Program-made: the position numbers and the translations under genes
Assembly (NCBI GenBank): GCA_051418075.1
Contig: JBPRGG010000114.1
Location: forward strand, 7,720 to 71,719
Source of the DNA: JBPRGG01 sp051418075
GTDB taxonomy: Bacteria > Bacteroidota > Bacteroidia > Cytophagales > Cyclobacteriaceae
Reading direction: 5' to 3'
Length of the DNA: 64,000 nucleotides
Shown: positions 51,937 to 62,193 of the stretch, one piece after another
How the letters are laid out: each line of letters starts with the position of its first letter
How positions within the stretch are numbered: the stretch's first letter is position 1
Notes under the pieces: generated by a model
The model's input: the letters and a program-made list of their open reading frames with translations, nothing else
Databases searched by the model: none
What the model was told of the DNA's origin: nothing

Positions 51937-54900
51937 TCAGCAATCAGGACAACACACCTCTGGCACCCTGGTTAATGGTGACGTACGTAAAATACGGTGA
52001 TGCCCCAGCTGATCGCTGACCGGACTTGGTTTTCGGTTTAGTGCACCTGTTACTGCTTCACCTGGGGCAAATCTCCTTTTATATTCCTGGTTAAAAGTAG
52101 ATTGCTGCTCATTATTCATAAGATCAGCCGCTGCCTGGGCCACAGCAGGTTGATCCAGCTTGGTCATATGCTCAAAAATGTTGGTGATCTGCGGCAGTGT
52201 TTCCACCACCAGTACACTTAACCTGGAATCCCGGGGCAAACCAAAAACAGCCAGCAATTGAGATACTTCTTTATTACTCCATACGGTAGTGCCATATTTT
52301 GAAGCATTTTTATTCTTTTTACTGTAGTCCACCAGTTTCAGGAAATTGCCTGTCTGGGCCAGCGAAACATTAGCTTTCAGGGTTTTCAGGGTAACCTGGT
52401 TCAGTACCTGCAATTGCTCATCTGTGTATTTTTCAAATACATCCACATCTTTTTCAGGTTCGATCTGGACCCTCCAGTCCAGTGGTTTGTCGTCCAGCAG
52501 GATATTTCGGTAATCCAGGTTGTCAGCCTGTTTGACCTGGGCATATAGTAAAGCCCATAGTTCAGTGCGTGGTGGATCAGCAGTTACATTTTTTCCGGCA
52601 TGTACAGCTACTGCGTAAGGTGCAGTTACCCATAGTTTATCCTCGTCCCGGTTGGGCATGCAGGTTAGCCCGGGTGCAGGATGCTGTATACCATGCGATT
52701 TTAACCGTCTACCGAAGCGTCCCTGGGCTGTGGTCCAAACTTTTTCCGGATCATCCCCTTCATTTTCAGGAGGCAATTCATAATGCCCTACTCTGAACTC
52801 ATAGGTGAAAAAGCCAAACATTTCATCACTGTGAGCGTGCAAGCCAGGAGGAAGGGGCAGCATATAATGGACATCACTTGAAGTGCTTTTGATCATGGGC
52901 TGCATGGCATTAAGACCGGCCAGATCATTGGAAGAGGCTGCTGTGACCACCCTGATCTGTTCAGGGTCAATGGGTAGGGGAGGTTCTTCCGGAGCCACAA
53001 ATAAAGAAGGATGATTGTTACTGATCAGCTGGTCAGGGGTGTTGGTCAAGACCCGGGCGAAATAGTTGTCCTGCGGATCTTTGACCGGTTCTGCAAATTC
53101 AATCCACAAAAACCTTTTCCTGGATTCCGAACTCGTATATTTTTCATCCCGCACATAAGGGGAAAGGGCCAATCCTGCCGACGCGATCTTTGGAATCTGA
53201 GCTGGTGGCGTGGTAATAGGCAATATCATGGCTAATGCTACAGGGTCATCTGCCTGTTCTGCATGGTCAGCTTTAAACTGAGGTACTATCCTGTAATTAA
53301 CATCTATAGTATCCGGAAAAACCGGATTGTTACCCTGTCTGTCCTGCTTAGGTTCGATTGCATCGATGAAGACGATTCTGGTAGAATTGCGTTGTGGATC
53401 ATCCAAAGATTCAAAGGAAGCCGTTCGTATCATTTTGATGCGTCCAACTTCAGCATCTTCCTCCTCCGGCTGATTCTGATGGGTATAGCCTTTGGTCCGC
53501 CTGATGATTAAGCTTTCCGTTTGCAGGGCATCCCACATCCAGTCACGGTCTATTTCCAAACTTATACAACATAACCAGTGATTGATCAGGTCTCCTTTTG
53601 AAGAAAAGGTCAGAGATGAACTGTCCGGGGCCAATGTGTGTCTGATGCGACTGGAACAAGCAAAAACCACTCTTTTTCCCTTGGGTGCATTGAGGGTAAG
53701 ACCTGTGCTTTCCAGATCTAATTTATCCGCCAGGAGATGCATGTTATTAGTTGCTGTTCTGGTTGTATTACCGAATAATAATGTGTCCAGGCGGCCATCA
53801 AAAGTAACAGCCAGATCAGGCTGCAGGTAAATTCCCTGCAGTTCCGGTACTCCGGCAGTTTGTACCAATAAACCTGTTTCATCAGTTGAAGGCATATACA
53901 GTAAAATGGTGAAGGCTTCACCATAACGTACATCCATAGTTTTATTTCCTTCACCAATGACCCCATAATAGCCCAAGGTTTCATTTTCTGTCTCCTTGTC
54001 TTCACAAATAGCCCGAATGGTAAGGCGGGCAGTTCTGGCAGTAGGCAGAACCAGATGTGACAGGTTGTCAATATCATCTTCTAATCCCAGATCCTGACCC
54101 AAATTAAGTTCTTCACCCACATTAAGGACCTTATCCGGGCCCTGGATGTCTCTGTATTCTATCGGGATATTCAAGACAGCTTCATAATTATCATCATTCC
54201 CATTCACAGCCGGAAAAAATCTTGTGGTGGTATATAGATGCACATAATCATCTTTTCCACTGACACTGTCCAGTTTGTCCAGCTTTAAAGTTTCAATTTC
54301 CACGATGATCTCCACCTGGTCAACATCAGGATCGGCAATACCCAGCCCCACCCGGTGTTCGGCATTATGGCTATAGTCGCTGTTATTCGTATCCAGGCTC
54401 AGGTTGGATTGATCCAGCAGACGCTGAATTGGCTGGTTGTATTTTCCTGTGTAAACAACTGCGGGATAACCCAGTTTGGGTCTCCTGATATTCAGTTCAT
54501 CCAATTGGCTGGGCCCATCGGTACCAATTACCGGGTGAATATCTCCAGGCTGGGCTTCAGGAATAGCCTCTATTTCCTGAATTCTGGGCTGGATAGGTGC
54601 AATAAAACGCTTAAACTGACAGGTGGCAATATCTGAAGGAGTCTCATTAATCGGGGCCTGGTCTATACCTGGTGCGCCACCACTGATATCCTGCATCCGG
54701 ATCCTGAACTGATAGGTATTGCCATATCGCAATTGTGCGGTTATCTGACCGGGATTGTAAAGGTTGTTGAGGTTGTTTGCAGCGCCACCAGTCACACCTG
54801 TACCTGTAGTTACAGGGTTGCCGTCTTTATCCAGGGCAGGATTATCGGCCGGATCAGCATCCACTTGTGGATTAGTGGTTTGATAAACAGTGGCCGCATC

Positions 54901-56262
54901 CGGATCAGGCAATACCATGCTATGACCGTTCCAGCCAGCGAAGTACATGGGCAGCCAGTAAGATTGCAGCTGACCTGACACCTGTTCAGTTCCATCAAGT
55001 TGAATGGGATACACCTGGTAAGGTAATTCTCCATTGAATGCTCCCAAATCTATGGTATCTTCAGGGTTGTTGGGATCCCGGGCCAGTGTCAGTGACTGGA
55101 TACTTGAGACCTGATTAAGTGATTCCCAGGGGTTTTCGGGATTTCCCGGTTCAGCAACTTGTCGCACATCTATTATATATCCCAATACGCCTAATGGTGC
55201 ATCCAGGCGCTTATCCGGATGACTCACCGAATTATCTGTCATTAATTGACGGATATACCATTTTAAGATAGTTTCATCATCCCAACCAGTCTGAATTCCG
55301 GTATCCTTTACCGGATAGGAACCGTCTGCTTCTTCCTCCAGCGGATCCCGGTGAGGCTGCTGCCGGCAATGTACGATTTTGGCAAAACCATCATCAAATT
55401 CGGCGGTTTCAATAAAAAGCTCGTCATAGTTTCCATCATGAACATTTAACACCGGATAAAGTAAGGGGGCAAACACCTGCCGTGGTTCATCTGGCCTGAG
55501 TGCAGGGATTCGGGCGGCATATTTTTTAACAAAATCATCACTTGCTGCCTGCTGATCTAAGAAACTGCTGCCATTAGCCATTTCAAAATATAAAAAACCT
55601 CCTTCCGGAAATGTAGTGGCATCAATAGGCAAGGTGACCGAATAAATGAATCCTGCTCTTCTGGCTAAAAGTGGCTGCCTGAGAATATGGGCAAAAACTT
55701 TTCCCCAACTTATAATATTTGAACTTCGTTTGAAATTTGGATAATATTTGGCAGCTTTTACAGCACAATGATAGGTGTCATCCGTAAAGGCATTATTTGT
55801 TTTTGGGGTTGCATAATAAGATGCTTTCTGGTAGCTTACAGGTAAATGTTTGCTAACTGTAAACTGAGTGGGCCTGGTAGCTTCAAACTGCCTTTCAGAA
55901 GGGATATTTTGCAGATTTATATTGGAATTCACCATGCCAGTATTAAAGATCTGGAGGTGATTGGCCATAGTTTCAAATATTTCCCTCGGGTTGGCTGGTG
56001 GAGTCGCATTGACCGAAATCCCCTGATTTATAGGGTTGGGCAAAGGAAGTGGGTTAGCCCCAAAACCCTGGATAAGCTGGGCGTTAAATGAAAATGTTGC
56101 ATCGGCAAAAGCCAGGCTGGAATCCGGAATTCCTGGTGCTCCCACTATAATGGGATTCAGTGGATTGTGATCCCGGGGCATCACCACAATATTGATTTGC
56201 AATTCTTCCCCGTTAAAAAACTGGGGGAAAGTCATTATAGATAGTCTTTGGTTTGGATTCAT
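51937..56262 (-). CDS. Giant uncharacterised protein, 1441 residues, C-terminal CCPDC
   Basis: Not recognised. No signal peptide, lipobox, membrane helix or T9SS sorting tail. Mostly hydrophilic, rich in Pro, Asp, Asn and Gln, with beta-type segments. It opens MNPNQRLSIMTFPQFFNGEE. Near residue 520 there is a fibronectin-like phrase (RYGNTYQFRIRMQDISGG). A four-Cys-rich end (RVPEVCCPDC) closes the protein and could bind metal or form a thioester or crosslink. Second gene of an operon, 24 bases after the 1814-residue protein, and the two are presumably partners. GC is a little higher than in the housekeeping genes. Structural particle, toxin-like or surface-release roles are all guesses. Confidence 0.85.
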   Translation of the reverse strand: MNPNQRLSIMTFPQFFNGEELQINIVVMPRDHNPLNPIIVGAPGIPDSSLAFADATFSFNAQLIQGFGANPLPLPNPINQGISVNATPPANPREIFETMANHLQIFNTGMVNSNINLQNIPSERQFEATRPTQFTVSKHLPVSYQKASYYATPKTNNAFTDDTYHCAVKAAKYYPNFKRSSNIISWGKVFAHILRQPLLARRAGFIYSVTLPIDATTFPEGGFLYFEMANGSSFLDQQAASDDFVKKYAARIPALRPDEPRQVFAPLLYPVLNVHDGNYDELFIETAEFDDGFAKIVHCRQQPHRDPLEEEADGSYPVKDTGIQTGWDDETILKWYIRQLMTDNSVSHPDKRLDAPLGVLGYIIDVRQVAEPGNPENPWESLNQVSSIQSLTLARDPNNPEDTIDLGAFNGELPYQVYPIQLDGTEQVSGQLQSYWLPMYFAGWNGHSMVLPDPDAATVYQTTNPQVDADPADNPALDKDGNPVTTGTGVTGGAANNLNNLYNPGQITAQLRYGNTYQFRIRMQDISGGAPGIDQAPINETPSDIATCQFKRFIAPIQPRIQEIEAIPEAQPGDIHPVIGTDGPSQLDELNIRRPKLGYPAVVYTGKYNQPIQRLLDQSNLSLDTNNSDYSHNAEHRVGLGIADPDVDQVEIIVEIETLKLDKLDSVSGKDDYVHLYTTTRFFPAVNGNDDNYEAVLNIPIEYRDIQGPDKVLNVGEELNLGQDLGLEDDIDNLSHLVLPTARTARLTIRAICEDKETENETLGYYGVIGEGNKTMDVRYGEAFTILLYMPSTDETGLLVQTAGVPELQGIYLQPDLAVTFDGRLDTLLFGNTTRTATNNMHLLADKLDLESTGLTLNAPKGKRVVFACSSRIRHTLAPDSSSLTFSSKGDLINHWLCCISLEIDRDWMWDALQTESLIIRRTKGYTHQNQPEEEDAEVGRIKMIRTASFESLDDPQRNSTRIVFIDAIEPKQDRQGNNPVFPDTIDVNYRIVPQFKADHAEQADDPVALAMILPITTPPAQIPKIASAGLALSPYVRDEKYTSSESRKRFLWIEFAEPVKDPQDNYFARVLTNTPDQLISNNHPSLFVAPEEPPLPIDPEQIRVVTAASSNDLAGLNAMQPMIKSTSSDVHYMLPLPPGLHAHSDEMFGFFTYEFRVGHYELPPENEGDDPEKVWTTAQGRFGRRLKSHGIQHPAPGLTCMPNRDEDKLWVTAPYAVAVHAGKNVTADPPRTELWALLYAQVKQADNLDYRNILLDDKPLDWRVQIEPEKDVDVFEKYTDEQLQVLNQVTLKTLKANVSLAQTGNFLKLVDYSKKNKNASKYGTTVWSNKEVSQLLAVFGLPRDSRLSVLVVETLPQITNIFEHMTKLDQPAVAQAAADLMNNEQQSTFNQEYKRRFAPGEAVTGALNRKPSPVSDQLGHHRILRTSPLTRVPEVCCPDC

Positions 56263-56286
56263 GATTTCAATTCGTTGAATGTTTAT

Positions 56287-59200
56287 TTAGGCTGTTCCTG
56301 CTATTCTGCGTTCTTCCTTCCAGCTTTCGGTGAAACTAATATTAATAATGAATGCGATGCTAATGTCAAGACCGAAGGTTACCTGGCATTGGAGATCAGT
56401 GCGGGTTCCTCCTGTTACTTGTTTCTTGGAATAGGTTCCTTTGGCTTCAATTCTGATGGTGATGGATACAATACCTCCTAAAATTTCAGCATGACCTTCA
56501 AACAATAGGAATGCCGATACTTCCATCACCCCCGATGCTATAAAAATCTCTGCACCCACCACAAATAAAATACTTACATTTCCAGCTACCGGAAGTCCGA
56601 TTACGATCTGGGCACCAAATCCAAACTTCATTCTAAGGGACGGGCCGATCTTGGTATCTGCGGCTATATCCACATTGGCCTGACCAATGGCATATATGGT
56701 AGCTGCTGAAATGGATACACACATTACTGAAAGACGGGCATAAAATCCCATGACACCTCCGGCACTGGGTAATAATTCATTGGCATCAGTAGTAACTTTC
56801 AGGGCAGCATTAAAATAAGCCCCAATATTTAATCCTGCTTCAAGTTTAAAAGGCGTATTGGGATCATTATATACTGCATCTGGCACCGGGAAGCGAATCA
56901 CAGGAATTTCCTTGGAGGCTTCAAATTTATATTCCCAACTGCCTGCTTTATTACTCATGGCCAGTTTTAATCCGTTTTGAACTGCTTCGCCATAATTACC
57001 ATCCTGTAAGCTTTGCAGAATTTCCAGCAGGTCGACTAAAGGATCAAGTTCCGGGGCAAATTTCAGGTCTGGCTTGGGATAAGTGGCTTCTTTACCATTT
57101 TCAGAATCCCAGTTACCCCGGATTGTCATCAGGCGATCAATACCTGCCAGATCTATGACCAAACCTATGTTGTTCATTTTACTTTTCCAGCTTTCAGCCA
57201 CAGAATTGATGTCAAAGTCCAGGGAACCGGCTTGTTCTATATTCCCATTTTTATCCTTTTGAGCATATTCAATGTAAATTCTGAAATTTCCGTCTCCCAC
57301 ATCAATCAGTTCAAATTCCGAAGGCAGATCAAAAGCTTCTTCCGGATTGTGCAGGAGCTGTAATCCCTGCTGTTTCACATTATTGATGGTATCCTGAATA
57401 TCCATTAATTCAAAGACATCTTCACCCACATCTTTCAGGTTGCTTAGGTTGAAAGGAAACAAGCCACCCTTTTTCATCAGTACAGCTTCTCCTATGGTGT
57501 CTCCCGTAAAATCAGCAGCTGTGCCAACATTGGGGAATATGGCTTTGGAATTGACAATCCTGAATGCATCCACAAACAGTGGAGGGGTTTTACTAAGCAG
57601 TTTTTTAGTGTTCTTTTTAAATGAAGGAGTCAGGAAGAGGGCTTTTTGTGTATCTGTATTCTGTAAAAACCCATAATTAATGGTGGAAGATACAGGCTGT
57701 CGCAGTAGCTCCACTGGTTCTGCAATTCTGGTCAGAACGCCTCCGGCCGGCACCTCAGTTTTTACAGTGTCTCCATCTTTTACCACTTTGCCTTCTCTGA
57801 TCACCGGTATGCTAAGGTTAGCCGGTACCGGGCTAACATCTCCATTTGCCCGTTCATGTTTCACCAGGCTCCAACTACCATCTTTGGGCAAAAGAACATT
57901 TCCTTTACCGGCCAGGCTAAATACGGGGTCGACCCCATTGGCGGCCAAGGCATTATTAAAATCAAAACGACTTAACCGCATCTTCTGTGAGCTTTCTGCC
58001 AGGTCAACTTCGCAATCAACAGGTCCACCTATGTTTCCCTGCCGGAGAACCAGTCTTTGCAATGATTCATTATTCAAAGGCAGGCCTTTAGGGGCTAACT
58101 GAACAAACCCTACTATTCGTTTGGAAGGAACTACCTCTTTTTCTCCTTCAGCTGTGTTTTTGGTTTCTGCACCTATAGTAACATTTTCAATTTCTATATC
58201 AGCATCGAAGTAAACAGGTTGTAATTCTACATCGAAGTTAAGCGGCTGGGCCCCTGAATGTTCTACCTCTTTGCCATCCTGATCTACATACTTTTCATTT
58301 TGCTGGATCTGTAGCACATCTGTAAAAGGCTCAATTTCGCGGGTTTCAATGATATTGGTAACATTGTATAGTCCCTTGATGAGGCCCGGATGGATCTCAT
58401 ATTCGGCTGACCGTTCGGAAGAAATGAGCGGAGGCACAGGAGGATTGGCTGTATTGGGCACAAATACAAAATACCTGAAATCAAACTTTCCATCGCTTTC
58501 AGCTTTCCAACCAGAATCATACCTGTACACATACCCACTGCCTACCCTGAACAAGGTGATGGTACGGACTACCTTAATGGCCCAGGGATACAGGATACTT
58601 TTGACCTGAATAATCTCGTGGGAGCACCGGCCCAGAAAGACATCGAATTTTGCCTGACTGGTCTCTGCCAGGGCTGCTTTGGAATTCAGCCAGTTGCTGA
58701 ACATGCTGGCTCCGTAACCACTCATATCCATCCGCGTAACCGGAACACCACGTTGTTTGATCAATTCAAATGGTCCGGGCTGAGGATTAAAAAACTCCCC
58801 ATTAAAAATTTTGGTTACACTGCCTCCCAGAGTGCTGTTGCCTGTATCATTTCCGGTTAAGTCCAGAATATTGTTGATTTGAACAGTAGTGCCCATAAAC
58901 ATTTTACTGTCTCCTTCGCGCAATGGCATGCCTGCATCCATTCTTAGCTGAAGGCCGGAATGAACATCGTTTTTAAATGCAACTTTATGATCAGTAAGGT
59001 CGCCACCCTGTCGGGAGGTATTTTCGTATTTGTATTGTTGTTCCAAAGAAGCCACCGACTTTAACCCGAAGGGAAGTGTAAAAAATGAAAAAGCCTTAAA
59101 ATTTGCATCTGATTCACGTTTTTTTGTCAGGAATGAGGTGAGTGGAAGAGGAGCCAGTGTGATCTTTTCGTTACTGTTATTCAGAATATGGGATGGGCCA

Positions 59201-61731
59201 CCATCATTGGGATAATAATTAAAGCCACCAGCCGGATCGCCAGGTATGGGGCCATCCGGCGGAGGCTGAGGAGGAGATAAGTTGAAGACCGGTTCCCAGG
59301 AGATTTGAGGAACTGTAAAGGCTTTGACATTGGCACCGAAACTTACCACATCCATACCATGAACCTGTACAGGAAATAGATTGGCGATAGGGTTACCAGA
59401 ACCATCTTCATTGGTAGTTACCCTGTATTCTCTTCTGGTGAGCAAATCAAAACTGATCCCAAAAAGATCCGCATTGGTACTTACATCCAGCAAAGCAAAT
59501 AAATCCCTTCTGTAGCGGCCGGTTTGACGGTCCCATTCGTTTTCATAGTCAGGCAGATCAGGTTCGTCCCGACTAATTACAGCAGCAGATGTGGTAATGG
59601 GGGATGCCACATTCTCCTTCCTGCTTTTAGCAGAAATGGATCTGGTTGACCCTATGTTCAGTCCTCCGGAAGTACTAAAAGCCCTGAGGGAAGAAACAGC
59701 GGGGCCGGCATTCAGGTTTTCCGGGGCTGAAACCGATTCGGACAGAGTTAATTTGGGTTTTGCTGGGTCCGGTTGGTTATCATCCGCTGGTTCCGGTTCA
59801 TCAAAGGATATTCCGGCAAACTGGTTATTGAATGGCGCGAAATGGAAAGAGACTTCCACTTGATCGTTTTCTGGATCAGATTTCCCAGGTACCTCCCAAG
59901 CCACCCGGCATACCAACCAGGCAGTGATATGGTTGGCCGGGGAAGTAGATGCAGTGCTGCCATTATCGGTCCTTCTACCTCTGATCTGCCTTTGTAATAT
60001 TCCCAGATTGGCTGCATATGGGTCCGGCAGGGTGGGTATATAAGCCAAAAGACCTAAAGTGAGAAATAAAAATCCCTTTTCTACCTTGGTAAAATCTTCG
60101 GATAATGATCCAAAAAGCAGGCAGCCATTTGGCTGTGTCACCTTGAATAAAGCATTGGTAAGGGCAAATGCCATTTGTTTGGGAATGACAGGATCCGCAT
60201 TGTTCATCACAGCATCATCCAGAATTAAATTATCATCATATAAATAAATCAGCTTGTAAGCACTGCTGACGGCTAAAATTAATAATGAATTCAGGGAACG
60301 TACTTCCGGTGGTTCACAGTTCACCCTTACCGGCCGGTCAATTTGAAAATCAGCGTTGGTAAATGTCATGAGCAACTCATTCCCATTGGCATTACTGATA
60401 TAGAAAAATGGCGTATTTTTAAAAAAAGAAAGTTTTACACTGGAGCCAAATGGATTGAGCTGGTCTTTCCATAGCCTCAGAGATTGTGTGGCATGAGCAT
60501 TGCCGGCTGCCAGATCTGCTATCAGGATCTGACCCGGACCAACCATGATTCCGGGGGCATTTAAAGCAAATCCTCCACCTTCCAAACCTGACCAGCCTGT
60601 ACTAAGTCCTTTTTTTCCCTGAACAAACATTTCTCCGATACCGCCAGCAGCTAATGGTTGATCAATATCGATGGCAGCTACCGGAAGTGTCCAGCCGCTT
60701 CTGTTCAGGGAGGCCTGTTTATTTAAAACATTAAAATCAGATAAATTTTTCCTGATAATAATTTTTTCCTCCGAAGCTTCCATTGGGAAATATATCCTTT
60801 GCAGTTGTGCATCATAGACTATTTGCTGACTCCCATTCCAGTCAAATGATATGGACTGACCATACAGCGTCCAGCTGGCCTGGCCTACTTTATCGATGGT
60901 TCTTCCATTTCCTGAAAAATGAAACTCCAGGACTTCAGGCAAAGCCAGTTCCATCTCCCTGGCATCAGCGCCATAGGGATTTTTGGCAGAGCCATCAGTG
61001 ACTTCCGGCTGGGAAAGTTCCAGTTGGACTGTTACTGTTGTATTTGCAGGGACCGTCAATTTTTGATTGACAGTTGAGGGCTGATAATCCAGAATGACCT
61101 TTCCGCCCTTAATAGATAAGCCAGTATATGTTCCAGCCGGGGCATTGGGCGCCAGAAATCCGGACAAGATCCAGATGCTTCCTTTACCTAAATTATAGCT
61201 TTTGCCTGGTTTGGAGGTGAATTTTATATCCCTGCCAGTCTTAACTGATCTTCCCTGTTTTTCATCAAATAATAAAACGGGCTGATCTATGCCCTGCATA
61301 TATAAAGAAGCTAATTGCACAATTGGAAAAAAGTCAAACCAGAATTGCCTGCCGTCTTTATTTTTAAAAGGTCCAATGGAATGATCTACCTGGGCCCCTA
61401 CCGACCAATCTGCCATAGAATTACTTACCAGATGCTCTCTGACCGGAACTTCTCTCCTGAACACCTTATATTGAGGTTGTTTCCTACTTTTTGTTTGCTT
61501 TTCAATCTTTCGGATGGCATTAATCCGGTCTTCAGCAATTTTATCTGCAAAAAACAAGTCCGCGTTTTCAAAAGAAAACCTGGTTTTTACCGGGCTAAAT
61601 TGTTTTCTCTCAAGGTCAGCACTGGCAATGGACTGGCTTAACCTGCTTAAATTGCCTTGTTCATCTGCCGTATCAATAACCAAATGACCAATTAATTCTT
61701 GTAATCTTTTATTGGATTGTTCTATTTCCAT
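56287..61731 (-). CDS. Giant uncharacterised protein, about 1814 residues
   Basis: Not recognised. I take the ATG at 61731 (MEIEQSNKRLQELIGHL); the frame opens at 61752 with seven less likely residues. No signal peptide. The N-terminal third looks beta-rich with repeated short motifs. A Ser/Pro-rich low-complexity link lies near 660-740 (STSGGLNIGSTRSISAKSRK). The middle has a PPQPPPDGPIPGDPAGG linker. The last ~190 residues are a Gly/Ala/Val/Ile-rich beta region with alternating hydrophobics (VGAEIFIASGVMEVSAFLLF, LGGIVSITIRIEAKGTYSKK), ending in FTESWKEERRIAGTA. First gene of the operon with the 1441-residue protein. Homologues, if any, need a profile search. Confidence 0.83.
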   Translation of the reverse strand: MEIEQSNKRLQELIGHLVIDTADEQGNLSRLSQSIASADLERKQFSPVKTRFSFENADLFFADKIAEDRINAIRKIEKQTKSRKQPQYKVFRREVPVREHLVSNSMADWSVGAQVDHSIGPFKNKDGRQFWFDFFPIVQLASLYMQGIDQPVLLFDEKQGRSVKTGRDIKFTSKPGKSYNLGKGSIWILSGFLAPNAPAGTYTGLSIKGGKVILDYQPSTVNQKLTVPANTTVTVQLELSQPEVTDGSAKNPYGADAREMELALPEVLEFHFSGNGRTIDKVGQASWTLYGQSISFDWNGSQQIVYDAQLQRIYFPMEASEEKIIIRKNLSDFNVLNKQASLNRSGWTLPVAAIDIDQPLAAGGIGEMFVQGKKGLSTGWSGLEGGGFALNAPGIMVGPGQILIADLAAGNAHATQSLRLWKDQLNPFGSSVKLSFFKNTPFFYISNANGNELLMTFTNADFQIDRPVRVNCEPPEVRSLNSLLILAVSSAYKLIYLYDDNLILDDAVMNNADPVIPKQMAFALTNALFKVTQPNGCLLFGSLSEDFTKVEKGFLFLTLGLLAYIPTLPDPYAANLGILQRQIRGRRTDNGSTASTSPANHITAWLVCRVAWEVPGKSDPENDQVEVSFHFAPFNNQFAGISFDEPEPADDNQPDPAKPKLTLSESVSAPENLNAGPAVSSLRAFSTSGGLNIGSTRSISAKSRKENVASPITTSAAVISRDEPDLPDYENEWDRQTGRYRRDLFALLDVSTNADLFGISFDLLTRREYRVTTNEDGSGNPIANLFPVQVHGMDVVSFGANVKAFTVPQISWEPVFNLSPPQPPPDGPIPGDPAGGFNYYPNDGGPSHILNNSNEKITLAPLPLTSFLTKKRESDANFKAFSFFTLPFGLKSVASLEQQYKYENTSRQGGDLTDHKVAFKNDVHSGLQLRMDAGMPLREGDSKMFMGTTVQINNILDLTGNDTGNSTLGGSVTKIFNGEFFNPQPGPFELIKQRGVPVTRMDMSGYGASMFSNWLNSKAALAETSQAKFDVFLGRCSHEIIQVKSILYPWAIKVVRTITLFRVGSGYVYRYDSGWKAESDGKFDFRYFVFVPNTANPPVPPLISSERSAEYEIHPGLIKGLYNVTNIIETREIEPFTDVLQIQQNEKYVDQDGKEVEHSGAQPLNFDVELQPVYFDADIEIENVTIGAETKNTAEGEKEVVPSKRIVGFVQLAPKGLPLNNESLQRLVLRQGNIGGPVDCEVDLAESSQKMRLSRFDFNNALAANGVDPVFSLAGKGNVLLPKDGSWSLVKHERANGDVSPVPANLSIPVIREGKVVKDGDTVKTEVPAGGVLTRIAEPVELLRQPVSSTINYGFLQNTDTQKALFLTPSFKKNTKKLLSKTPPLFVDAFRIVNSKAIFPNVGTAADFTGDTIGEAVLMKKGGLFPFNLSNLKDVGEDVFELMDIQDTINNVKQQGLQLLHNPEEAFDLPSEFELIDVGDGNFRIYIEYAQKDKNGNIEQAGSLDFDINSVAESWKSKMNNIGLVIDLAGIDRLMTIRGNWDSENGKEATYPKPDLKFAPELDPLVDLLEILQSLQDGNYGEAVQNGLKLAMSNKAGSWEYKFEASKEIPVIRFPVPDAVYNDPNTPFKLEAGLNIGAYFNAALKVTTDANELLPSAGGVMGFYARLSVMCVSISAATIYAIGQANVDIAADTKIGPSLRMKFGFGAQIVIGLPVAGNVSILFVVGAEIFIASGVMEVSAFLLFEGHAEILGGIVSITIRIEAKGTYSKKQVTGGTRTDLQCQVTFGLDISIAFIINISFTESWKEERRIAGTA

Positions 61732-61752
61732 AATAATGCAGCTGAAGCCCAT

Positions 61753-62193
61753 TTAAGAGTGAGTAGAAGAGAAAGCAGGTAGAATCATCGTAAAAAAGTT
61801 TGATTACCCTTATAAATCCCTAAATTACAGGAAGATAGAATGGCAATCAATCCCTATTTTGAGGTATATTTCAAAGATGGGTAAAATCTGAATGGTTGAA
61901 GAATTTACCAATAATAAGGCTTTAATTGGTTAAAATGGTTTTTTCAATTTCAATGTCAGGTTTCTTTCCTTAGGGGTCAATTATTTGTAATCATATTTGA
62001 TGGATAAGCTCATGACTTTCACAATCACAAAAATCATGGCCCTTTTCAAAATCCAGGTTGTCAATTTTCCCTATTTATATATTCGGATTGATGCTTTTTT
62101 ATCAACATTTGAATTTTACAGGACTGGTTTGAAGGCAGGTTTTTCGTTCTTATCTTCATCAGCTAAATGAAGGCTGGTCTTATAAGGAACTTT
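61753..62193. other. Intergenic region upstream of the giant cassette
   Basis: 440 bases between the glycosidase gene and the giant operon, all transcription leftward. It should carry the cassette promoter, but no exact TAnnTTTG box is seen on the minus strand. No RNA gene, terminator or small coding frame is convincing. Confidence 0.45.

Noticed and set aside
51937..61752. Giant cassette as T9SS substrates or phage tail genes
   Set aside because: No signal peptides, no type A or B sorting tail, and no neighbouring phage structural, lysis or contractile-sheath genes.
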